Shown: positions 52,157 to 59,973 of the stretch, piece after piece
How the letters are laid out: every line of letters begins with the position of its first letter
How positions within the stretch are numbered: position 1 is the stretch's first letter
Origin: Elusimicrobiota bacterium
GTDB taxonomy: Bacteria; Elusimicrobiota; UBA8919
Reading direction: 5' to 3'
Assembly: GCA_016928195.1 (NCBI GenBank)
Contig: JAFGLF010000083.1
Location: forward strand, 1 to 64,000
DNA: 64,000 nucleotides
Notes under the pieces: generated by a model
Told to the model about the DNA's origin: nothing
Database searches by the model: none
Seen by the model: the letters and a program-made list of their open reading frames with translations, nothing else
Made by a program: the position numbers and the translations under genes

Positions 52157-53218
52157 CTACACAGGTAGTAATATTTTGAATGTTGTCCCGTAATCCGGTT
52201 CACTCTCTACCTGTAAATCCCCGTTATGTGACTTAATTATCTTTTGTGATGTTGCCAGTCCCAGACCGGTACCGCTCGGTTTTGTACTGAAAAACGGTTC
52301 GAAAATTTTTACCATATTTTCCTTCGGTATGCCAGAACCGGTATCCGATATCTCAACGACAACATTGCTGCCTCTTTTCATAGTTGCTACTTTTAATTCT
52401 TTTTTATCCCTGTATGACATAAAAAACAGGGCATTCTGAAAAATATTAAGAAGTACCTGTCTTATCAGCGACTGGTCAAATGATACCATAGGCAAGGACT
52501 GTTCGAGCTTTTTAGTAATTTTTACTTTTGCTAATTTTATCTCAGCACTTAAAAAATACAACACATCATTTATAAGCTTATTAATATCATTCGGGATAAG
52601 ATGCGGTTCGGGTGATTTTGAAAACGTAAGTATATTTTTAACCACACTTCCCAGCCTGTCCGTTTCTTCTATAATATACCTTATATACTTATTATTGCCG
52701 AGGTCACTGGCTGAAAACTGTTTGCTTATCCTCTGTGCACTCGCCCTTATCGATGCTATAGGATTCCTTATTTCGTGCGCTACTACCGCCGCCATTTTGC
52801 CTAATGCCGCAAGGCGCTCGGATTTCAACAGCTGCGCCTGTAATATTCTCAGTTTTTTAACAGCCTTTTTTGTAATATTAACCAGGTGATTAAGATCTAT
52901 CGGCTTTAAAAGATAATCCTGCGCACCGCCTCTCAGGGAATCAATCGTAGTTTCAATATTTGTATTCCCTGTCATCATAATACATACAATATTAGGATTT
53001 ATTTCTTTCAATTTTACCAGTACTTCGGTACCTTTTATATCGGGTAGTTTTATATCAAGAAGTGCGACATCGAAAATTCCGGTTTTTACTCTTTCTATTG
53101 CTTCTTTGCCGGTATGCACGACATCGGCGCCATACCCGTTATCCCTTAACTCATCACCAATAAACTCTGCAAGAACCTCGTTATCCTCTACTACCAGAAT
53201 ATTAGCTCTTTCCGTCAT
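52157..53218 (-). CDS. Receiver-histidine kinase hybrid
   Basis: 353 residues: an N-terminal receiver (Asp55 in LLDIKLPD), then HisKA with His148 in VAHEIRNP, then HATPase_c with N box LLNIFQNAL, DTGSGIP and GTGLGLA. No sensor or membrane segment is present, so it is a soluble kinase controlled through its own receiver. It likely phosphorylates one or more of the stand-alone receivers downstream. Confidence 0.9.
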   Translation of the reverse strand: MTERANILVVEDNEVLAEFIGDELRDNGYGADVVHTGKEAIERVKTGIFDVALLDIKLPDIKGTEVLVKLKEINPNIVCIMMTGNTNIETTIDSLRGGAQDYLLKPIDLNHLVNITKKAVKKLRILQAQLLKSERLAALGKMAAVVAHEIRNPIASIRASAQRISKQFSASDLGNNKYIRYIIEETDRLGSVVKNILTFSKSPEPHLIPNDINKLINDVLYFLSAEIKLAKVKITKKLEQSLPMVSFDQSLIRQVLLNIFQNALFFMSYRDKKELKVATMKRGSNVVVEISDTGSGIPKENMVKIFEPFFSTKPSGTGLGLATSQKIIKSHNGDLQVESEPDYGTTFKILLPV

Positions 53219-53222
53219 TACT

Positions 53223-53345
53223 TCACCCCGGCAAACAAGTCATCAACAATGAATATCCACAATTACACACCCGTGCTACAGCGGATACCGCACTGCCATC
53301 AGGATGATTTTCTATATTTATTCCTCCATTATGTGACTCCGGTAT
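53223..53345 (-). pseudogene. Remnant of a histidine kinase gene C-terminus
   Basis: The minus-strand frame reads IPESHNGGINIENHPDGSAV, matching IVESHKGKIEAENHPDGGAV at the end of the kinase encoded upstream at 53352. It then loses similarity and stops at 53223. Only the last 20-25 residues of the kinase domain remain, so a third kinase gene was largely deleted or a duplication collapsed here. Confidence 0.7.
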
Positions 53346-53351
53346 ATAGCA

Positions 53352-54899
53352 TCAGGTTTTTTTATCATTTTTTACATCCGGATTAACGGACAGAGTAATA
53401 ACAAATACCGCACCGCCGTCCGGATGGTTTTCTGCTTCTATCTTGCCTTTATGGGATTCAACTATTCTCTGGGATATTACAAGCCCCAGACCGGTACCGC
53501 TCGGTTTTGTACTGAAAAACGGTTCAAAAATCTTTCCTACATTTTCCTTTGGTATGCCCGGACCGGTATCGGATATTTTTATAATAACCTTATTACCGTT
53601 CCTTACCGTTTCCGCTCTTAATTCCTTTCTTTCACTGCTGGATGTAAAATGCAGGGCGTTCTGAAGAATATTAAGAAGTACCTGCCTCATCAGTGCAGGA
53701 TCAAAAGGAAATTCCGGCAAGGTTTCTTCAAGAGACTTTTTAACTTTTACTCCTGCAAGTTTCATCTCTTCATCCAGGAAATACAATACATCGTTTATTA
53801 GTTTATTTATATCATTCGGTGCCAGCTGGGGATCCGGTTCTCTTGAAAATATAAGTATATTCTTAACTACACGCTCCAATCTGTCTGTTTCTTCTACAAT
53901 ATATTTTGTATATTTCTTATTCGAGTCATTATCCGCAAGTTTTTTGTTTATCCTCTGTGCCCCTGCCCTTATCGACGCCATGGGATTTCTTACCTCGTGT
54001 GCTACCACTGCCGCCATCTCGCCTAGTGCTGACAATCGTTCGGATTTTATCAACTGCGCCTGTGCCTTTTTCAGCTTTTCAACAGCGATGTTAACCTGAC
54101 GCTGCAACTCCTCGGCAAAACGTTTCTGCATATTGTAAAGGTTGGCATTTTCTATTGCCAGACCCGCCTGATTGGTATAGTGAATAAGATCGCGGAGGTC
54201 CTTTTCGACAAGAGGACGTTTATTATGTATGTTATCTACAATAAGAACACCTATCATTTTCCCTTTTGCCTCAAGAGGAACCGCGGCAACGATATCTTTA
54301 TGTCCTTTTGCCTCATTAAAAAGCGATTCATATGCAGGGGAAAGTTTGTTTTTGACATCAGGTACTATAAAAGGTCTCTTTTTCTTAACACATTCTGCAA
54401 TAAAACAGTCAGGTTCGTTAATATTCAGCCTATCCATAACGGATATGTCTACATCAACACCTATGGACTGGACAGGTCTCATCGTACCTTCATTCTCATC
54501 TATAAGCAATATAATTATTCTGTCGTATGCAAGATACTTCTTTATCGCTCCGAGAATTACCTGAAGTATCTTATTGAGATCTATCGTCTGCATCATTGAT
54601 TCTATTACTTTATGAATCATGGAAAGTTCATCTATTTTACTCTGCAATGCTTTTATTTTTAAGTCAAGTTTTTCCTTTATCCTGACAGCACCTGAAGCCT
54701 CATCGTGAAGTTCCTGTTTTTCATAGTCGGATCTTTTCATTTGTAATTCTATGGAATTAAAAACAAACAGGATAACAATAATACCGACAATACTGCACGC
54801 AATTATAGTCAGTATCCAGGTACCGGCCAGTTTCAGACAAACAAGCAGTGCTATCAAAGTAAGAATCAATACCAACTTCATTTTATGTAAGCTTTCCAT
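53352..54899 (-). CDS. GAF-domain sensor histidine kinase
   Basis: 515 residues: two N-terminal membrane helices, a coiled coil, a GAF domain (about 95-255), HisKA with His301 in VAHEVRNP, and HATPase_c with LLNILQNAL, DTGPGIP and GTGLGL. The kinase core is strongly similar to the hybrid kinase at 52157, which points to duplication. The signal sensed by GAF is unknown. Confidence 0.9.
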   Translation of the reverse strand: MESLHKMKLVLILTLIALLVCLKLAGTWILTIIACSIVGIIVILFVFNSIELQMKRSDYEKQELHDEASGAVRIKEKLDLKIKALQSKIDELSMIHKVIESMMQTIDLNKILQVILGAIKKYLAYDRIIILLIDENEGTMRPVQSIGVDVDISVMDRLNINEPDCFIAECVKKKRPFIVPDVKNKLSPAYESLFNEAKGHKDIVAAVPLEAKGKMIGVLIVDNIHNKRPLVEKDLRDLIHYTNQAGLAIENANLYNMQKRFAEELQRQVNIAVEKLKKAQAQLIKSERLSALGEMAAVVAHEVRNPMASIRAGAQRINKKLADNDSNKKYTKYIVEETDRLERVVKNILIFSREPDPQLAPNDINKLINDVLYFLDEEMKLAGVKVKKSLEETLPEFPFDPALMRQVLLNILQNALHFTSSSERKELRAETVRNGNKVIIKISDTGPGIPKENVGKIFEPFFSTKPSGTGLGLVISQRIVESHKGKIEAENHPDGGAVFVITLSVNPDVKNDKKT

Positions 54900-54977
54900 G
54901 TACTCTCCATTACCAGTGCAGATATATCCTCACTGATTCGTCCCGATTCAGCGGAACGGCAGGATAACTTTAATATA

Positions 54978-56084
54978 TTAAGGAGTGATAACTTTTCCTG
55001 TTGAGGAATCAAAAAGATGAATTTTGTCCATATCAAAAACAAGCTGTATGTCCTGATGCATCTGTGCACGATTATATGACTCTACGCGTATAATTATTTT
55101 ATGTCCCCACAATGTAAGATAGAGAAATGTATACATTCCCATTGGTTCTACATGTTCAACCGTAGCCCATACCGTATTGTCTGTTGTCGAAAACTCTGCA
55201 TATAATCTGTCATATATATCTTCGGACCTTATACCGAAATCAACTTCTTTACCTATCATGGTTTTCAGTGTATTAACGAACCGCGGCGGTACTTTAAGTT
55301 CAAATTCCCCGAAATCAAAAAGTATGTCGGAATTCTTCGCTATAATCTTACATCTCATAATATTCATCGAAGGTGCACCGACGAACCCGGCAACAAAAAT
55401 ATTGTTCGGTTTATTATAAATTTCGGAAGGATTACCTATCTGCTGTATACTCCCGTCTTTCATAACAACAACCCTGTCTCCCATTGTCATAGCTTCAACC
55501 TGGTCATGGGTAACATATATTACGGTTGCCTGAAGTTTGCTGTGAAGTATTTTCAGTTCAGCCCTCATATGTACGCGCAGTTTGGCATCCAGATTTGACA
55601 ACGGTTCATCCAGAAGAAAAACCTTCGGCTTTCTTACTATTGCTTTCCCCACTGCTACTCTCTGCTGCTGGCCGCCGGACAGCAACCTGGGTTTTCTGTC
55701 AAGAAGATGTTCTATCTTAAGCAGTGCGGCTGCTTCGTGAATTCTTTGTTTTATTTCAGAAGAGGGATATTTTCTCCGTTTCAGGCTGAAACCAAGATTC
55801 TCATACACAGTCATATGCGGATACAAAGCATAGTTCTGGAAAACCATTGCTATGTCCCTGTCCTTGGACGGAATATCATTAACAACTTGTCCGTCTATCA
55901 AGACCTCTCCGCCTGTAGGTCTTTCGAGTCCTGCTATCATACGTAAAAGTGTCGATTTGCCGCATCCCGAAGGACCGACAAGTATAAAGAACTCCTTATC
56001 TTTTACTTCAATGCTGAGTTCATTTATTACATTTACGTTACCGGAAAAAACTTTCGATACATTGTTTAATTTTACTTCCGCCAT
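54978..56084 (-). CDS. ABC transporter ATP-binding protein, UgpC/MsmK type
   Basis: 368 residues: Walker A GPSGCGKST, Q-loop FQNYALYPH, signature LSGGQQQR, Walker B VFLLDEPLSNLD, switch His in THDQVEAM. A C-terminal MOP/TOBE domain of about 130 residues follows, as in sugar-import ATPases (MalK/UgpC/MsmX). It energises uptake of oligosaccharides together with permeases not found in this window; such ATPases often serve several importers. A very good ribosome site (AAGGAGATATACT) precedes the ATG. Confidence 0.9.
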   Translation of the reverse strand: MAEVKLNNVSKVFSGNVNVINELSIEVKDKEFFILVGPSGCGKSTLLRMIAGLERPTGGEVLIDGQVVNDIPSKDRDIAMVFQNYALYPHMTVYENLGFSLKRRKYPSSEIKQRIHEAAALLKIEHLLDRKPRLLSGGQQQRVAVGKAIVRKPKVFLLDEPLSNLDAKLRVHMRAELKILHSKLQATVIYVTHDQVEAMTMGDRVVVMKDGSIQQIGNPSEIYNKPNNIFVAGFVGAPSMNIMRCKIIAKNSDILFDFGEFELKVPPRFVNTLKTMIGKEVDFGIRSEDIYDRLYAEFSTTDNTVWATVEHVEPMGMYTFLYLTLWGHKIIIRVESYNRAQMHQDIQLVFDMDKIHLFDSSTGKVITP

Positions 56085-56248
56085 AGTATATCTCCTTCGT
56101 ACAACTTATGATTACAGTGATAAACTACCGATAGCAGAGATAAAAACTACTGATGGCAACGATACTTCAGAGAAGTTTTATTGTTGTGGTTTTTTTATCT
56201 CCGGAATCGTCTTTTTAATCACCGTAATCAAAAGCGTTGAGAACTTCT
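56085..56248. other. Spacer with degenerate GATTACAGTGATAA-type words
   Basis: No gene. It contains imperfect repeats of GATAAA-CTAC-GAT words and a poly-T stretch. It may carry the promoter of the ABC gene, but none is clear. Confidence 0.4.
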
Positions 56249-58621
56249 TCAACGCTCTCCTAATATAACTTCCACTTTATGTTTTTTCTTCCCGGAAGAA
56301 ATTTTTAACAGATTCGATTTTACTATCTCGCCATCGACCTTTATCTGTTTGATCCCTTTGTTTACACCGTTGGGATTTCTGACATGAATATCAAAAAGCA
56401 CTCCCCGGAACTGTCTTGAAATCTTATATTCTTTCCATGAAGCAGGTATACAGGGATCTATCAGGAGTCCGTCATATTCAGGTCTCGCCCCGAGCATCCA
56501 GTTCACGGCATCTATGAACAGCCAGTCAGCAGCACCAGTAAGCCATGTGAAAGCACCTTCTCCGTAATTAGGGTTGCCGGGGCCTATCAGGTATTCCGCG
56601 AGTACATATGGTTCTGTTTTATAAATTTCCACATCCTTACTTTCGGAATTCGGCAGAAGTTCATTGAAAGTTTTATATGCCTTGTCACCTCTGCCAAGCT
56701 GTAAGTCCGCCATTACCTTAAATGCACCGCCGTGAGAGAATATTGCCGCATTCTCTTTTGTCCCGACCGCAAATGCCGTTATTCTTCCTATCTTCTCGTC
56801 ATATTTTGTATATGGAGGAGCAAACAATACAGGACCATACGGAGTTGCAAGCTGTTTATCAATTACCTGCAGTATCTTATTAAGACGTTCACCGTCGGGA
56901 AGACCTGCGAGAATAGCCCATGTCTGTGCATTCAGCTGGATCTTTCCTTCGGTATTTTTAGAGGAACCGAGAGGCTCGCCGAAATCATTGAATGCATAAT
57001 AGTACCATGACCCGTCCCAGGCAATATCATTTATTATCTTTTTTGTTTGTTCGTATTTCTCGGAGCAATAATCCGCAGTTTCCTTATCGCCTACACGGGA
57101 TGCTATTTCGTTCATATTTTTAAGAGCTACACACAGCCCCATCCCGAGCCAGACACTCTCGCCTTTTCCGCGAATACCTGTTCTGTCAAGAGCGTCATTC
57201 CAGTCCTGCGTACCCATAAGCGGAAGCTCATGTGAACCCTTGTTAATATTCTTGAGAAACATAACTGCCTTTTTTATATGCTCGTAAACAGAATCTTCTT
57301 TACCGTCGTAATATTTAACTTTTTCATTAAGAATATCAAAATCACCGGTTTCTTTAATATAAGCATTTACAAGAAACGGAAACCACATCGGGAAATCCGA
57401 CGGAGGACGATGCGTACTGGGGCCTGCCTGAAGAGACCACCCGGGCAGAGGCTGTCCCGATGACCTCTGATGTTCGGTAAGCATAATAATTCTTTCCTTA
57501 GCATATTCATGGTTTATGGGTATTATCCCCCATGCATCCTGTGCAGTATTTCTGTATCCGAACTCGCCGGTACCCTCGTGATAGAATGTTGCGCTTCTAC
57601 CCCAGTGATTATTCATATATATCTGATATTTGAGCCATACATTAACCATAACATCCAGCTCGGGTGCGGGTGTTTTTACGTTAATATTGCCGCTTATCTT
57701 TTTATACCAGTGCATCTTGTTTTTATCGAATTCTTTGCGGGCAGATGCAGGACTCCTGAATTTTTTTATTATTCCGACCGCTTCTTTTTTAGAACCGGCA
57801 ATACCCAGTACTCCTGTGAATTCTTCCGATTTTCCGGGAGCGAGTTTTAAACAGCCCTGTAACACACCTACCTGGTTTGTACCATGAGCAACGGAATTGG
57901 AGCATTTTCCCGATTCCAAGGCAACGGGATTGGAATAATCCCTGTATCTGCCGATAAAAGATTCGTAATCAGTATCGTAACTCCGGACATCAAGGCTTGT
58001 TCCCATAAATCCGCAGTAATTCCAGGGTTTGTTTCCCCACGGCATTTTACTGACAACTATTAACTGCTCCTTTGTATCGTATTCTCCCCTGTTCATCAAT
58101 ATAGTCAGATTTCTGGTAGAAAGTTCGGCCATCCAGTCTCCCAACAGCCATTCGTTGAAAAGAAATACCTGAAGGTTTCTTTTTTTCCTGCTTTCGTTTG
58201 AGATCCTGACAAGGCATATTTCCGCCGAGGATTCCTGTGGAACAAACAACGATACCGAAGCTTTTATTCCCTTATATTCCGATTCTATAACTGTATATCC
58301 CAGTCCATGCCTGCATAAAAACTTTTCCGATTTTTTAACCGGCTGGTACGTTGCAGACCAGAATTCACCGGTATCCGTGTCTCTTATATAAACATATCTG
58401 CCGGGACGGTCATATATATAATTCTCAGGCAGCCATCTTGTCAGCCGGTTTACACCTGGGTCAAGATAAAAACTAAACCCCCCTGCTGTCTGTGATACAA
58501 GAGCGCAGTATTTACCGTTGGATAAATAATTTATCCATGGGCGCGGAGTATCCGGTCTTTTAATAACAAATTCTGTACCATCCTTAGAAAAATTACCGTA
58601 TTTCCTGTATGTTTTGTCCAT
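56249..58621 (-). CDS. GH94-family glycoside phosphorylase
   Basis: 790 residues, the size of cellobiose phosphorylase and smaller than cellodextrin or beta-1,2-oligoglucan phosphorylases. Landmarks: FLDP-type N-terminal beta-sandwich (GGFSFYLDPGVNRLTRW), YHEGTGEFGYRNTAQDAWG, and the catalytic acid region GTQDWNDALDRTG (Asp near residue 476). No signal peptide, so it is cytoplasmic. It splits a beta-glucoside with phosphate to give a sugar 1-phosphate. Family-conserved H-S-D-D before WL reads PPSDFPMW, so the exact disaccharide cannot be stated. Works with the ABC importer in sugar use. Confidence 0.87.
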   Translation of the reverse strand: MDKTYRKYGNFSKDGTEFVIKRPDTPRPWINYLSNGKYCALVSQTAGGFSFYLDPGVNRLTRWLPENYIYDRPGRYVYIRDTDTGEFWSATYQPVKKSEKFLCRHGLGYTVIESEYKGIKASVSLFVPQESSAEICLVRISNESRKKRNLQVFLFNEWLLGDWMAELSTRNLTILMNRGEYDTKEQLIVVSKMPWGNKPWNYCGFMGTSLDVRSYDTDYESFIGRYRDYSNPVALESGKCSNSVAHGTNQVGVLQGCLKLAPGKSEEFTGVLGIAGSKKEAVGIIKKFRSPASARKEFDKNKMHWYKKISGNINVKTPAPELDVMVNVWLKYQIYMNNHWGRSATFYHEGTGEFGYRNTAQDAWGIIPINHEYAKERIIMLTEHQRSSGQPLPGWSLQAGPSTHRPPSDFPMWFPFLVNAYIKETGDFDILNEKVKYYDGKEDSVYEHIKKAVMFLKNINKGSHELPLMGTQDWNDALDRTGIRGKGESVWLGMGLCVALKNMNEIASRVGDKETADYCSEKYEQTKKIINDIAWDGSWYYYAFNDFGEPLGSSKNTEGKIQLNAQTWAILAGLPDGERLNKILQVIDKQLATPYGPVLFAPPYTKYDEKIGRITAFAVGTKENAAIFSHGGAFKVMADLQLGRGDKAYKTFNELLPNSESKDVEIYKTEPYVLAEYLIGPGNPNYGEGAFTWLTGAADWLFIDAVNWMLGARPEYDGLLIDPCIPASWKEYKISRQFRGVLFDIHVRNPNGVNKGIKQIKVDGEIVKSNLLKISSGKKKHKVEVILGER

Positions 58622-58639
58622 AAGTTACAACCAACTCCT

Positions 58640-58799
58640 AAACTTCAAACTCGAAATACGAATTTCTAAATCCGAAACAAATTACAAATCCCAAGTTCCA
58701 ATGTTCCAAACAAAAACAGTCTGGAATTCAGTCCGCCAGCTGGCGGATTAGAATTTAGAATTTGTTTAGAATTTCGGATTTAGTGTTTCGAGTTTGCTT
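58640..58799. repeat. Phrase repeat and palindrome in spacer
   Basis: Words such as CGAAATACGAATTTCTAAATC and GAATTTAGAATTTG recur. The GC-rich palindrome TCCGCC-AGCT-GGCGGA lies at 58732-58747. No gene. Confidence 0.65.
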
Positions 58800-59888
58800 T
58801 TATTTTACTGTTTCGATTTTTCCTATAATAACCTTGCCTTTACCGCCCTTGTCACCATCTTTTTTCGAAACGGCAAGTATTATGCTCTTGGTTTTTCCCC
58901 AGTCCATCTTATCGTCGCCGCCCCACCAGTATTCAAGTCCTTCTTTAGAAACCGTCACTGTAGTCCATTTTTTTGAACCGGTAGCAGCAGGCCATTTTTT
59001 ACCAAAATTGGAGCCGTCTTCATCCTCAAGTTTTATTTCCAAAGTGTTGGCAGGACCTTCGCCCTTATAAGAAAACCTTATTCCGATAATTGCTGACAGG
59101 TCCATTTTTATCTCCTTAACCATCTGTACCCAGTTGCCTCCTGTGAAGTCATAAGAAACTTCAACTGCCTTTCCTCCATTGGCTTCTACCGTTGTTAAGT
59201 CAACCTTTGCATTTTCTTCAGCATTGGCATTCCATCCTTCCGTAGAATCCATGGGGTCCAGAACAGTGCCTGCACCCTTAATGGGTTTCTCCTCAGAAAC
59301 TTTTTTTGGCGGTTCCTTTTCTTTTTTAGGTTCTGCTTTCGGTGAATCCTTAATGACTCCAGTATATTCTATCTGGTCTAATATAAATTCTCCTGAACCG
59401 CCTTCGCCGGTTTCGCGCTTTGACACGGCAAACGAGATGTTTGTGACTCTCTTCCAATCCATCATATTATCGCCGCCCCATAAATACTCCATCTCACTTA
59501 GAGGTATTATTACAACCGTCCACTTTTTACCGATACTCGTTCCGTCAAAGACCTTTCCGAAAATCGAACCGTCTGCATCCTGAATTTTAAATTCAACAGG
59601 ATTTATATTTCCTCTTCTCTTACAGGTAAACATGAACCTTGTTACCTGTGACATATCCTTATTCATATCACTCTTGTCAATTGCAACCCATGCGCCGGGG
59701 TCAAGTATATAATCCATCTTAACAGCTTTACCTTTTTTTCCCTTAACGGATTCCAATGTTAATTTCGATTCTTCATGGGTATACACTCCCCATCCCTCTG
59801 TATCTTCCATAGGGTCAAGAACCTTACCAAAAACCATGCTGCTGAAAAATATCGAAACAATACAGCCAAAAACAATACTCCTTAACAT
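58800..59888 (-). CDS. Secreted protein with two carbohydrate-binding-like modules
   Basis: 362 residues. Signal peptide MLRSIVFGCIVSIFFSSMVFG. Two tandem modules of about 150 residues begin LDPMEDTEGW and LDPMDSTEGW, separated by a Lys/Glu/Pro linker. Each contains DADGS-x-FG or DEDGSNFG, W-WGGD-x-MDW and AVSK ... G-G ... I-x-IE. The modules resemble CBM11/CIA30-like beta-sandwiches. The protein has no catalytic part, so it may capture glycans at the cell surface for the neighbouring enzymes. A strong GAGGAGG site precedes the ATG. Confidence 0.75.
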   Translation of the reverse strand: MLRSIVFGCIVSIFFSSMVFGKVLDPMEDTEGWGVYTHEESKLTLESVKGKKGKAVKMDYILDPGAWVAIDKSDMNKDMSQVTRFMFTCKRRGNINPVEFKIQDADGSIFGKVFDGTSIGKKWTVVIIPLSEMEYLWGGDNMMDWKRVTNISFAVSKRETGEGGSGEFILDQIEYTGVIKDSPKAEPKKEKEPPKKVSEEKPIKGAGTVLDPMDSTEGWNANAEENAKVDLTTVEANGGKAVEVSYDFTGGNWVQMVKEIKMDLSAIIGIRFSYKGEGPANTLEIKLEDEDGSNFGKKWPAATGSKKWTTVTVSKEGLEYWWGGDDKMDWGKTKSIILAVSKKDGDKGGKGKVIIGKIETVK

Positions 59889-59973
59889 AACCTACCTCCT
59901 CGAAGCCCCGATATATTCGACAAGCTCAGTACAAGTTTATCGGGGCGAAGATCCCGATCCATCGGGATAATCC
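59889..59973. repeat. Spacer with two hairpins
   Basis: GCCCCGATA ... TATCGGGGC flanks a TTCGACAAGCTCAGTAC core, next to ATCCCGAT-CC-ATCGGGAT. No T-run follows on either strand, so a terminator is not supported. Confidence 0.6.
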
